From assembly GCA_928724745.1 (NCBI GenBank), contig CAKMXJ010000003.1, positions 1,116,001-1,180,000 on the forward strand: 64,000 nt of DNA, in the 5' to 3' direction. Source of the stretch: Anthracocystis setariae (lineage: Eukaryota > Basidiomycota > Ustilaginomycetes > Ustilaginales > Ustilaginaceae). The notes under the pieces were generated by a model. That model made no database searches, was not told where the DNA came from, and worked only from the letters and a program-made list of their open reading frames with translations. Below are positions 39,083 to 50,686 of this stretch, piece by piece. How positions within the stretch are numbered: position 1 is the first letter of the stretch; each line of letters begins with the position of its first letter. The translations under genes were made by a program, and so were the position numbers.

Positions 39083-42000
39083 CTTGAATGCGACTGTATG
39101 GATCGGACTCTATCCAATGCTGCTTCGAACAGCAAGCTGTACCTCTACGCGGAGCGGGTGCGTGCTCGGAGATCGCTGGTCGAGGCGATCAGGGGAGGGT
39201 CAGAAGCGACAGAGGTGCTCTCGATATGACTCGTAGCACTCTAGCTCTCAGCAACAATGCAACGAGCGGAGCAAGGGTCAACAGGAGGGTATAAAAGTGC
39301 GATGTGGGGAGGATCGGGAGAGGAAACCCGGCTAAGGAAAGAAGCGGGTGGGAAGGAATAAGGGAGGAGGATGGTGGGCAGGAAGTAGGTTCGAGGTCGA
39401 TGGGGGTAAAGGAAATGATGAGATGCTGAAAACCCAGTCGGTGGGGGAATGAGGGAACGGAATCGTCGAGGCAGACTGAGGCTGAAAGGTAACAATAATG
39501 CCTGAGAGTGACTGCGATCGCTGCAAGCGGATCTCAACCGACAGGGCTAAGGCGCGGGCAGGCAGGCAGGCAGGCAGGCAGGCAGGCATGCATACAACTC
39601 AATACAATATCTATTCACACGCTCAGACTGTGTGACAAGACGAGCGATGCAGGAGGCAATACAGGACACCGATCAACCTCTGACGAAGAGAGAAGAGCAT
39701 CCCGCCCACCACTGCCAGATAAGGACCGATAACCGGTCTATGCTCGAGGCAGGCCAAGAACATGTTTCAGCTCTCCATTCTGTGGATCTGCGCCTAGCTC
39801 GTACGCACGGACGCATTTTTTCATTTTTGGTTCAACATGTCAGGATCGCAGCTGGAAGCAGCGGTAAACCCGCCCCTCCTTGCAACGCCGCGTCAAGAGA
39901 CTCGGCAGCTGCAGCGATCAAATTGATCAGACCTCCACTCTGTCTGATTTCTTTCAGATCCTACGGTGCTTGTAGCTGCTGCGCTGCGATGCGATGCGGG
40001 CGGTGACTTTGGCAGGAAAATCGGCGCAGAGCCGACATCTGAAAGGGTTGTTGTGGGAAATCCGTTCTTTGTTTGACCGGCTCAGCCGATGCGATGCTTC
40101 TCTCGATTCGGCATCGGTCGAAATCCACTTTTTCTTCCAAACGGTACACAATATGCCGTCTCGAGAGATGACTCGGTCCTGCTCGGCGATGAAGGCTTTG
40201 GAAGCGATTTCGTTCAGAGTGCAGTACGACACCCACGTTCGTCTGACTTCTCGGCATTGTTCCGATGGTCCTTTGATGTGATTCTGGTTTCTTCTTGTCG
40301 AGCTTCGAACTCGCCAGACTGTGGAGTGGCACATTCTTTGCTGATGTCAGCCACTGGGTTTTTTGTGTGGTACGATACAGTGAAGGCTCTGGCTGCTCTC
40401 TTGGATCAGGTACTCTTTCTAGAGGGATGAAGCTAGATTTGTTATCAGACGACCCTGAATCAGAATCGAAGAAGGCAAAAAAAAGCATGGAGATCTCATT
40501 TCTTCTTGTTCCTTCATCCTTGCAGCATGATGTGTTGTTGTTCGGCCTTTGCATAACGGCCTCCTCGGCTCCTGCCAGATGAGTGACGCCGTTTATCGAT
40601 CGAGTGAGCTGGCTTGAGAATTTCCACGTTGCCTTACGAATATAACCATTCCTGAGTCTTGTTTTCTCACACGGTGATTGGACGATGAGAGCGATAATCA
40701 GCCATGCAGGGTCGAGATGAGGCAATCGATGCAGCAGAAAGGACGCATCGGTCCGGCCACGACACCAACCAACTCTCTAGCAGCTTTCATTTGCTCGGTC
40801 AAAGCACCGGCCTTCTCGCGGCCTCGCCAAGTGAACAGCATTTTGGGCCAGATTCGGCTGTTCCGGGCGACATCTCCGTCCCCATCGACAAGGAAGGTCG
40901 CAAGCTGTACATCGCTTGCGAGAGGAAGAAGGCAAATACACCAACAGATTCGTACGAGACTAGCTCGCTCTTTCTGTGAGATCGACATGGACTCGTGGCT
41001 CAAGGGGATATGGGCAGGCATGTGTTCCAGGGGCCTCGTTGGCAGCTACCACAGCCGACGATCCTGTCGGCTGTCATGTGTAGGGGCGTTCGTGAGCTCT
41101 CGATACATGAAGTTGGGCAGCCTCAAAGGCTTGTTAGCGTAAGACAAGAGTCGAGAGGAAAACACACTGTATTCTGCAAGCCTTTGTATCTGCTGCTTCT
41201 CTTGGTGCGCGTCTCAATCGTCCAATCCCCTATGAAGGCATGCAAGCCCAAGCCTTGTTGCTCACAACGGAGCAGAACAAGATCAAGGATACAGAAGAAG
41301 GCTGCGAACATGTATGAATGAGCGACTTATTGTTGGCAATCAGCATGTCAGACAGTGCAAAGCGTTGGCACACCGGCTGATGAACCCCGCTTTAGCAAAT
41401 CTTGAAGCCAATCGGTTGAGTGCACAGTACTGTACTGTACAAGCACACCTGCATCCTCCCCGCAATCGAGCATTGACAGCACCCATGTTTCGGCTTCGGG
41501 TTTAGTGGCTTCCGATCGTGATACTCTAGGCAGAAGCCATCATCGGAAGAGTCTTTCCAAGGGGCGGCTGCAAGTGCGGAGTAACCCATGAACCCGTCAC
41601 CCGTCCCACCCGATTTCTCCCGCTCATGCACCCCGCATTAACTTGTGCAACCCCGCCTAGGGCCTACGCCTGTCGCTTCTGAACATGCGCACTACCAGAG
41701 TGCTGTAGATCCTTTCACATTGTTTCCCGGTCTGACCGTACCAGCTTTGCCGATGGTGCCACCCTGAAGCGTGAAGCGTGCCATGCTCTCGGGCCTGTAG
41801 CTCGCCATTTTCGCTTCCCTTTAGTTTGGCGGTGCACAGTATTTTGGTTCTGAGGCTGTCTGTTTCCATCAAATCAAGCATAACCAGGATCCGCAGCTCT
41901 CTGCTTCCGGTCCAAGTAAGGCCGGAAGGCGGTTCCGCAGTCTTGCATCTGCCTGTATGAGCAGTGACCTTGTGTGGCGGCCAGAGAATGGTCATCCGCG

Positions 42001-42222
42001 GTTACCGCCCGTCTTGCTCGTTCCGGGCTGAACCGATCGCGCGTTCTCTCGGGCCAAGCGACTGCTTCTGCTCTGCCTGTGTCACCTCGTTGGCATCCTC
42101 TTCCATGTCAAGCCCTCATCGACCGGTACCAGTCGAGCGGATCTGAGGCTCTCATTTGGACATCAGGATGATCGCAATTGAAATCTAATCTACATTGACA
42201 TCTCGGTGATTGTCCACCGTGT
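39083..42222. other. 3.1-kb gene-poor region between pyruvate carboxylase and the TMEM135-like gene
   Basis: It should carry the pyruvate carboxylase promoter (nearest 39083) and the 3' flank of the TMEM135-like gene. A (GGCA)8 repeat lies at 39557-39588 and an ACAGTACTGTACTGTAC element at 41424-41440. Frames of up to 254 codons occur but overlap on both strands and show no family resemblance. Confidence 0.5.
39557..39588. repeat. (GGCA)8 microsatellite upstream of pyruvate carboxylase
   Basis: Eight perfect GGCA units, about 475-505 bp upstream of the pyruvate carboxylase ATG. Confidence 0.95.
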
Positions 42223-44281
42223 CTAGTTGCGGCCGACAAACTGTCAGAAGGGAGAACGAAAGCAAAGGTTGACACAACCCCGTCAGTGAACTATACTAGA
42301 ATGAAAATGATGAAGCAGCCGATGCCGCGAATCAACTTACCTGATAGACGACGCGACGAACGAGACCGGAAAGATGCTCTGGACTCTGAGCGTAGGTACC
42401 CATCACAAGTGACATACCTGCCGAGGTGAGCAAAAGGTCACCACCGGGAACGAAAGGAACGTAGGACTTCTTCCTCAGCACCGACCACGCACTGTCCATG
42501 CCCTTGGGCAACACGTAGGCTGCAAGCTCAGCCCGTCGCCTCGAGTCATCTACAAAGAGTGAAAGGCAGGTCGCAAAGCCGGTAAACCACTTGATCCACG
42601 AGCTGATGAGCATGCGTTGGAACCACCTAGGCACGTAGCGCCTAAGTGCCTCGCTCGCCTGGATGAAATTGTAGAGCGAGTGCTGAGCGCAAAAGAGCAT
42701 TTGGAAGATGATGACAAACACGCCGAGGAACGAGGAAGAGCGCAACGCACCCCGCAGCGATCGGATCGTGGCGTCCACCGGGTTTTTGAGGAACTTGCCT
42801 GGACGCAGGAAGATGGCCGGTACAAAGTGAAGAGTGAGGTAGACGGGCAGAATCCAACGAGTGACCTCGATAAGGCGATCAATGGGACTGCGCCAATGGC
42901 TCGTCTCCCAAGGGTGTACAAGTGCACAATCGACAACATCGCCACAATCGCCTTTTCGCGTCCTGTCCATCCACTCTACAATCTTGCGCACGTTCTTTCC
43001 CTTGATTCCTCGGCGATTCATAGCATTGGCCGGAACATCTGCATAGCGCAGAGGGCTTAGCGAGATGGGCTCCGGTACCTTGCCGTCCGGGAACCACTTC
43101 AGGGCAAAGTCAGCGTCGGCTTTGCCTTCGTGTCGGATGGATCGATAGATGTCGGTGACGCGCGGGCTCACTTGCGAAGCCCTTGTGATCCAGTTGCTGT
43201 ACGACTTGGGCAGCGTATCAGGAGCTTCAAGCCAAGCCCACATGATTTGACCACATGCGAGACCAAAGGTAATGACCGCACCATATGGGATGTTGATCAG
43301 GCCTCGATCGTGTGCCACGTTGTAGGATCCTTCCAAGCCTCGCACGAAGAGCTGCTGGGCGAGGGCTACACGGTTCTCGTGGGTTTCCGCCACGACTGCC
43401 ACAGCGGATATAGCGCCGGCAACGTAGGCGTGCCAGACCTTGGATCGAGGATCGGGCATGAAGGCGCGACGCTTTTGCTTGGATTTCTCCTTGGCCTTTT
43501 CTTCGGGCGACTTGCCCTCTAGAGCTGCCCTGCCAGATCTCGGGGTCGCAGTTCCGCTTCCAGGGATTGTCTCGTCCATCGATGCGCTGTCGCTCGACTT
43601 TTCCGTAGAGGCGACCACGATGCCGGCGCTGGATGCGGAGCGGGATCGAGCCTTCTTGACCGGTGGAGGCGTCAGAAGACGCAAGCCGTTGTGCACCGCT
43701 TTGTAGAGGGAGGCCCAGATGGCAAACATGGCGGCAAAACGGAAGTTTCTTGGACCCATCAGGGCAATGCCAAACGCGTTCTTGTTGAACTTCTTGGTGC
43801 GAATCGACTTGACGAGTTCCAACATCAGCATCAGGGTTGCTCGCAGGGCAAAGGCCAGATTGCCCGCCCTGAGACCACCTCTGACCACATGAACGGCCAA
43901 TCTCTCCCAGTCGCTGGGGAGACGCGCTTCTTCATCGTGGGGCCGCCAGACCTTGCTTCCGACCGACTTGCGGATCTGGCTTGGTGGCATATGGGCGAGA
44001 TCTTGCAGACCGGTGACGCTAAGGCTACGGCGGAGCTGCGCTGCTGTCTCGGAGATGTTCGGTGTCGTCGGTCCAGAAGTGGCCCATCGTGCAAACTCAT
44101 CAGCAGAGTCATCCTCCGAATCGTCTCCATCATCGCGTTTGACTTTGGTCATTTGTGATAGATGCAGACCAGCTGCGTTGCGACGGAGTGGCACCGATCC
44201 TTTGGAAGCTCCTGTGGCCAACTTTTCCGAGTCGCTGCCGTTTGGGCCATTGTCCTGACCGTTCTTGCCGATCGGAGGCAT
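42223..44281 (-). CDS. TMEM135-like multi-pass membrane protein, with a five-codon last exon
   Basis: Exon 1 is 44281-42341 (647 codons) and stops exactly at CAG|GTAAGT. I place exon 2 at 42240-42223 (FVGRN then stop) after a 100-nt intron ending TTCTGACAG, giving 652 residues. The frame without splicing would end two codons into the intron. Features: a hydrophilic Ser/Asp-rich N-terminus; a membrane half with the phrase ALVHPWETSHW near residue 460 (the family's HPW-T-S motif); and SLFVDDSRRRAELAAYVLPKGMDSAW near residue 590, which matches the conserved EDSKRR-ELA end of TMEM135. Animal TMEM135 affects mitochondrial division and peroxisomes; the fungal role is not established. A basic/Ser linker with EEKAKEKSKQKRR separates the halves. 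Confidence 0.82.
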
Positions 44282-46576
44282 CGTGAAATGGATAAGATAC
44301 CAAGCTTACAAGACGCTTTTTCGCGCCTGCCCAGCTCGATGATTGCTGGTCTCCCGTGTGGGACCGAGCTTGAGAGCCTGTCTAAGGTCTTGATGAGCGG
44401 AAAGATGTGTTTTCTAGCGAACGCTAGACCTTGCGTAGCGATTTCGCTGGATCGGATGCGGGAACAGTTTAAGAAGGAGCCAGTGTATCGTCAGACAAAA
44501 CCGATGGGCGAGACGGTGATGGCAAGATAGAAGCGGATGGGCCAAACGTGGCTAGCAGAAGGTGAGGATCAGGACGAAACCTGCATGGAGCGTCCAGCAA
44601 GTCACCCGTTACTGTATTCGCAATACACATGCAGAGAGCCCTTCAGGTGCATGCGACTCAACAGTCGGTTGCGGATGACCCTCTTGACGAAGCGATGGCA
44701 GGGCAAATGCTTGGCGGATTACCCCAACGCGGCCTGTAGGAGCCCAAACGTGAATGTGGCAAACTGCAAGTGCAAGCCTCCACTCGCTCGTCCCATCATG
44801 TTCGTTCGCTTGACTTTTCGGTTTCAAAAGAGAGTCGCGCGTTCGCTGGAGCTCTTTACCACTGTGGATGGCTTGGTACTGTACCTAATTCACTGTCCGG
44901 AATTGTCCCGACCGTGGAAATGCAAGTTGCCCAAAAAATAGGCTTTCAACCAGCGCCAACCTGCAATGATGGCATCCGTAAACGGCAGCATCGTCATCTT
45001 GATGATTCGTCCAGAGCACGATACTGACCTCGCCTAACGAGTCGGGGGAGCTGCCGCATTCTTTGCTTTGAGGACACAACCCAAGCAGAAGAGCCAACGA
45101 GGCAACGTTGAGTAGCTTTGCCAATCATACTTGCTACCCTCATATGATGTCTACCCAACTCACGGAGCCAACGTCAACGATGGCCGATCGTTAGAGGGAT
45201 GCTGGCGTTAAAAGGCTTTTCGAAGAGGTTGAGTCGATGAAGTTTTACGGAGGCAAATACTGACGGTCCATAGCATTTGACGTTCATACGTGGCTGGAAT
45301 AATACCATAGTACAGTAGCTAGTTGTAACGTGGCTCGCCCGTCATCGGTAGGCTCCGGCGATCAGCACTTTCACAACGCTCTCTTCTGACTACACTGTAG
45401 CTCCGAGCTACTTCTTCAGTGTATTGCACGTATGCCAAGCTGAGCATGAGCAGCATCACAGACATCCATTTCGCCAGCAGAGGACAGAAAACGTAGCCGA
45501 CCATGCGTTCATTACTCTGTCTGAGACTGGCTTGTGTGCGGCGCAGACGATCTTTTCCCCACAAAGTTGCCTGCCGACGGCACCGCGAATTCCACGTGAA
45601 ATTGTGTTTTGAACCGTCGCAAAACGCCATGCTTATGTAATCAAACAAGCTCAAAAAGAAAGGTAGGAACAGCTCCTCGAAAGAAACTGCTCCAGGTCCA
45701 AGATTCAGGCAAGCCTCCCCCCATAGGAGAGAGGCGGGAGGGCGTCGGCGGTAGGTCAAATCGGGTGGCCGTGCAAGCCCACCGACCCCCTCTCTCCAGC
45801 CCTCATGCGTGAGCGAGAGTGGAAATGCCAAGGTCTAACGTAGGGGCAAGCCAAGTTGTCCAGAAGGGAAAGAGTCGCAGAGCAAGAGAGCAGAGCAGGG
45901 AGAAAAAGGTCAGCAATCTGCAGCTAACATTACAACAGGCAAAAGAAAAACCGGGCCTACCATCGAACCAAAATGGCATGAAGAGTCACCATCCAACACG
46001 TGAGCATCCAATTGTCAGAAAGAGGAGGCCGAACATGCTTTCCGGGTCGCCTTCGTGCTAAGATCTTCGATGAAAAGGCCTGTTATGGGGTGAGGTAGAG
46101 GTAACTTACAAGTATGAGGGATCGAACATGTGACGCTGTGCTCGCGACGATTATATACTCCCTCGCACACTGCGCTCACAAGGCCGCGATTTGCGCCAAT
46201 TCCAACAGCCAAGCCAGGGTTCTTGAGCAACACGCGTCGCTGTTCAGGCCTGTAAATGTGGACATAGATTTCGAGTTTGAAGGGCCGCAACTCGGGAAAA
46301 TCGCACGCAAGTCAGACCTTGGGAGACAGGATAGGACGGGACTCTCATTCCATTCACTACTCTGCGACTCCATGGACACACGTCACAGACAACAGCATCT
46401 CAAACGTCCGCAAGAACCAAGTATTCAATGCAGCACAGTGTCACGATTGAAGAGTATCGTATTGACGCAAAAAATGGATCGAATGATTGCACTTCTGCTT
46501 CACCCGGACCAACTCGAGACGAAAGGTCGGGACGTCAGCAACTCGAAGCTTTGAGCAACGGCAGTGAAAGACTGTC
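44282..46576. other. 2.3-kb region upstream of the TMEM135-like gene without a supported gene
   Basis: It holds the TMEM135-like promoter. It contains GGTACTGTACC (44875-44885) and AGTACAGTAG (45309-45318), a GA-rich stretch near 45876-45911, and on the - strand a TATATAA box (about 46150) followed by a short ATG exon and GTAAGT near 46107. I could not extend that into a convincing gene. Confidence 0.45.
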
Positions 46577-47098
46577 CTACTTTCGTTCAAGCTGGTGGAA
46601 GAAGAGAAAGGAAAGGGTGCCAAAAATTGCCAGGCCATCATAGATGACAGCAAGGACGTGCAATATAGGTAATTTGCAATCAGCAATAAGCTTCTCCTCG
46701 GTAAAGACCTCACTGGATGAAGCGCCTGCCTCACTGTAGATGCGCCAATGTTGCAGAGAAGCGAAGAGAAGCGAAGAGGAAAGGTTCGAGATTGGAAATT
46801 CGCATGGAACCAGAACAGAAGTCGGACGGAGATAGAGAACAGAGAAAGCAATGTTGTTGGTCAGTAAATGCTTTCATCTGAATGAAACGCATCAGTATTG
46901 AGGCAGCAGATGTCATGCGCATCGAGCCACCAGACGTCGGAATGTGCATGACAGCTGCTCAGCGTCCATACAGAGAGGTGTTAGGGGGTGCGGCGATACT
47001 TACGAAGATGGATGAGGAGCAGAAAGGAGAAGGGCGGGTGCGGCCTTGCTTGATATCCAGCTGCTCAGTCGCGTCGACTGAGCCGGCCATTTGGTCAT
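46577..47098 (-). CDS. Possible small single-span membrane protein, two exons (not recognised)
   Basis: Exon 1, 47098-47004 (ATG to a GTAAGT donor), encodes MTKWPAQSTRLSSWISSKAA and eleven more residues. I join it to 46733-46577 across a 270-nt intron. That intron has a TACTGAC branch site, then about 125 nt without any AG, a pyrimidine-rich end and a CTACAG acceptor. The joined frame is 83 residues and ends in one hydrophobic span (ILHVLAVIYDGLAIFGTLSFLFF) followed by HQLERK. The N-terminus is basic/Ser-rich, so mitochondrial or ER membrane are both possible. It is divergent from RPS18 (583 bp between ATGs). Exon 2 uses a few rare codons (TTA, ATA), which lowers confidence. No homologue recognised. 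Confidence 0.35.
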
Positions 47099-47680
47099 GC
47101 CGATCTCAGCACGCGACGTGGAGGCCCGTGCCGTGCCACCCTGAAGAATCCGATCCGCAGCACTACTATGTTAGACCATCTCTGGACACCAAAACGAGAA
47201 AACGAGAATTTTGATCGGTTCCGGAAAAATGTAAAAAGTCCCACGTTCGGAAATTCGACCTGCCAGTGCTAGGGCAGTTGTGCCATGAAATCCAAAATGC
47301 TGGTCTCTGCCAACATCATTAGTCGCTCAAGCACGTGATCCAGCAAGTCTGAATTCTACAGGTCGCTGGTCCCCGGCACAGATTATTCAACAGAGACCAA
47401 GAAGCGGTTGCAGGTCGCAGTGAGAGTTTTCTAGGCTAAGCGTAGTGAGTAGAGCCTGCCTCGGCGTGCAAGCAGGTTCCTAGCCCAGTTAGTTTGGCTG
47501 GGCAGGCGAAAGGACGAAATGAACGAAGAATTCCGCAAGCCAAGCGTCAGTGTGGCTGGCAGACCAGTGAATCGCAGCTGAGGCATGGGTTGTGGACCTT
47601 GAGCGAGTGGACAGGCAGTCTTGAACCGCTCTTCCTTCACGCTACTCGTCACCATCAAGACCTCATCAACATCGCCCAAC
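47099..47680. promoter_or_regulatory. Promoter region of ribosomal protein S18 (possibly shared)
   Basis: 582 bp upstream of the RPS18 ATG; it would also be the promoter of the possible small gene on the - strand. I see no motif I can name with confidence. Confidence 0.45.
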
Positions 47681-48935
47681 ATGTCTCTCGTTCCCCCCGA
47701 CCCGTCGCAGAACTTCGCCTTCATCTTGCGGTGAGCATCAACATACTGAGCGGACATCGCGAACAGTTCGAAAAGATCACGAGAGACACCAAATCTTCGC
47801 ATGCAGCAGAACACGACGGTAGTCCAACATCAGCAACAGCGACGCAACATAGCAGCGAACAGAGCACGACCGACAGAATAGATATCAGCACCATGGTGAT
47901 CGAGGGGAATGTTCCAAGCCTTTTGTGGTTGTTTTGGAAGGACAAAGCTGGCATTGGGTAGACACTCTTGGATATGAATTCGGATCGGCTCGGGACGGAA
48001 TGGATGGTGCATTGAGCATGCCTTTTCGATCCTGCAGGGCATCAGATGGCAATGGCGGGATGATGCACCAGACTTTCCCAGTCGTGTATCAGAACAGCCG
48101 CCCCTCTTTCCGTAAGACTCGGCTTTGTACTGGCAGCAACATACTGTAAGGTGGATCAAAGAAAGGCAAACCCGGACGCCAAGTTTACGTGACGACCTTC
48201 ATCAGCCCCGACCTACGCATCAGAACATGCGCCCTCATCACAGCAATGGCGTTGTGCCCGAAGCAACCTAAATACCTGACTGCCCAACACGCCTCCGCAT
48301 CCGAACCTTTTCTATTGCAGCCGTTCCAACCTTCCGCCGCTCAACCTTCCCCACTGTCCAATTACTGCTGCTACTTGGACCACACTGTTCTTTTGACTGC
48401 TGCTGCGACAACTGTCAACTCGATCTTCGAACTGCTCCGCGATTACCTCGTCAGTGAACGGATCGACCGGAGCTTAGTACTGACTCTTTTTTCCCGTTAT
48501 GCCTCTTTCCTACATGACAGTTTGCTCAACACCAACGTTGACGGCAAGATCAAGGTGCAGTACGCTCTTACTCAGATCAAGGGTGTCGGTCGCCGATACG
48601 CCAACATTGTTTGCAAGAAGGCCGATATCGACCTTGGCAAGCGCGCTGGTGAGCTCAACTCGGATGAGCTTGAGCGCATCGTCACCATCCTGCAGAACCC
48701 TGCTGAGTTCAAGATCCCCTCGTGGTTCTTGAACAGGCAGCGCGACATTGTTGACGGCAAGAGCAGCCAGCTGCTTTCCAACAACATCGACTCGAAGCTG
48801 CGTGATGACCTTGAGCGCTTGAAGAAGATCAAGGCTCACCGTGGTATCCGTCACTATCTCGGCCTGCGTGTGCGTGGTCAGCACACCAAGACCACCGGTC
48901 GTCGGGGTCGCACTGTTGCCAACAAGAAGAAGTAA
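47681..48935 (+). CDS. RPS18: 40S ribosomal protein S18 (uS13), two exons with a 790-nt intron
   Basis: Exon 1 is 47681-47730 and encodes [17 protein letters not shown] up to a GTGAGC donor. Exon 2 is 48521-48935, after a TACTGAC branch site, a pyrimidine tract and the ACATGACAG acceptor. The join completes an Arg codon and gives 154 residues, the normal S18 length. The body is unmistakable: [47 protein letters not shown] and [17 protein letters not shown]18 sits in the head of the small ribosomal subunit, contacting the large subunit and P-site tRNA. Two departures from the usual sequence: FAFILR replaces FQHILR, and HYLGLRVRG has Leu where most eukaryotes have Trp. The intron is open in the exon 2 frame for much of its length, which could mislead an intronless gene call. 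Confidence 0.93.
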
Positions 48936-50686
48936 ACGGACCGAACGATTCGTCTCGGTTCCTTTGTCTCCTCCTTGGTTTCTTCGCAGCATTGTTCAGA
49001 TCATCCATCCATCTTGTCCGTTCCGTCCATCATCATGGTATTGTAACATTTTTACATCCTCCCTCGAACAGTAGGGGTCTGTTTCGATGGGATCTACATG
49101 GTTTGCCACGGCGTAGAAAACCGCCGAAAGACATGTAACCTCGTCTCGATCAAGGCGCATTTCTTCGGTGCGACCGTATCACCCATGCCACTCCCTCTCC
49201 CCTTACCAAAAAATTTTAAATGATTGGCCTCGTGCCAGGATGACGCCCACGTTGCATTTGCCTGCTTGCGCAAGAGACATTGTCATCGTTGTCAGAGTGA
49301 GTCTACTGAGTGATGACATTCGCGGCCTTTTGATGTAACAGTGGGTTGTGGGTTCGGCCGCGGTTGCTTCATTTGCAGGAGCTGTCAACTCATAAGGTGC
49401 ACGTGGAAGTCCTTTACGCCAAAGCTTTGCGGCGACCATGTCTGTGGCTCATCGGGACATGGTCAAGATGGGCCGGGAACACCTATATGATCGGTTGAAC
49501 GGCCGCATAAACCCGCCTTCAAGAAGGAAAAATAATAGGCGAGGAACCTCGACAAGACTGATCCTCACCAGTGTCTTCGTCGGTCGCTGAGTTCCTGGAA
49601 CAACACATTTGGGGTCAGTTGGTGAAATGCTACATGTGGTTGACTAGGACCTGAGTGGAACTTGTGCGGACTGAAGAGCAGAGCAAGCAAAGAGAACGGC
49701 ATGATTGGTGGAAATCAGCTAGTGCAGGCGGCGTCTGGTACCGGCTTTCGAGGTGGGAAAAGAAGAAAATACGCACAGAGTGCGGAGCTTTTCTTCTTAA
49801 AAAATCTGGCTGCGCAGCAAAATGGAGTCCAGAGCAGAGCAGAGCAGAGCAGAGCAGGGCAGGGCAGGGCAGGGCGGGAACACTGAGTCGCGTGCGGCTG
49901 TATAGTGAAACTCCAACCAAGAGCGCAGAGAGAGAGAGATTCTAAACCGGCTTGTTCCTTTTTGATAATCAGTCATTGATTGGGCGTTGGCTTCGCTGAA
50001 AAATGCAGCGGCACTTCCGAGTCTGTGGAATCTCGTCCGTAGTTCGGTATCTTCCTCGCCGAGTCGAAGTCATTCACTCACTTTCATCCACTACCACCGC
50101 TTCGCATCAGCTTCGCTAGGCTCCATCCACCAACGCCATCCAAGTCGCGGTCAACGTTTGTTTGGCATTCCCACGCACCATCAAGCTCACTCTCCGGGCC
50201 AGCTCACGATACCGAGATCCAAAAACAAGTTCGTGGAACAAACAAAAAGGATTCCCATCAGCGCTCAAGTTTAGCAGTGACCAACGCTTGAAGCTCTCCG
50301 CGGAGCACTCGCCTTGTCGTATCGCTTAGGACCAGCTCCCTATTGCTTCGGCTTCAGCATCAAAGTCAGCAACAACGTCGTTACTTCTTTCCACCAGCAC
50401 CCACCGTGCACATAGCAGCGGCGGCCAGCATAATCATCGCGGTCAAGTCGCCTCTTTACGTCCACCAGCCCATACTCACTGCAGCTTCCCATCCGCAGCA
50501 GCCCAGGGGATTCAGTCTCTTGACCATTCAGCATCGCACGACCCCTGTTCTTGCATCAGCTCCCAAGATCCTACGCTTAGCTCGGCACCTGCATCAACAG
50601 CAGCTTCTCGTGCACCCCAATTCACAACAAAACCAACACCGCTCAGCACATATTCCAACTCGGCCTTTCTTCAGCCTACCACAACC
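48936..50686. promoter_or_regulatory. 1.75-kb region between RPS18 and the mitoferrin gene
   Basis: No gene supported. It contains a GAGCA-type tandem repeat (49831-49875), TGATAA at 49963-49968 and, in what is probably the mitoferrin leader, a short ATG frame at 50003-50119 (38 codons). The last 350 bp are C/A-rich without G runs, typical of a fungal 5' leader. Confidence 0.5.
49831..49875. repeat. (AGAGC)5 passing into (AGGGC)4 tandem repeat
   Basis: Nine pentamer units in register; the first five read AGAGC and the last four AGGGC, so one point change has spread through half the array. Confidence 0.9.

Noticed and set aside
39961..40725. A 254-codon frame on the - strand in the pyruvate carboxylase / TMEM135-like gap
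   Set aside because: It overlaps open frames on the other strand, lacks the codon bias of neighbouring genes and shows no domain.
45319..45831. A 170-codon frame on the - strand with an internal signal-peptide-like start (MSVMLLMLSLAYVQ)
   Set aside because: The hydrophobic start would leave a peptide of under 50 residues, and no splice pattern or conserved residues support it.
46090..46160. TATATAA box, a seven-residue ATG exon and a GTAAGT donor on the - strand
   Set aside because: Looks like a gene start, but none of the acceptors downstream gave a frame that stays open; left unannotated.
46112..46190. A tRNA-like B-box (GATCGAAC) on the - strand, and similar TTCGAATC words near 14360, 34203 and 58793
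   Set aside because: None has pairing T-arm and acceptor stems or an upstream A-box at the right distance.
47731..48520. A box C/D snoRNA in the long RPS18 intron
   Set aside because: There is an ATGATG-like box C at about 48060 but no CTGA box D at a fitting distance and no terminal stem.
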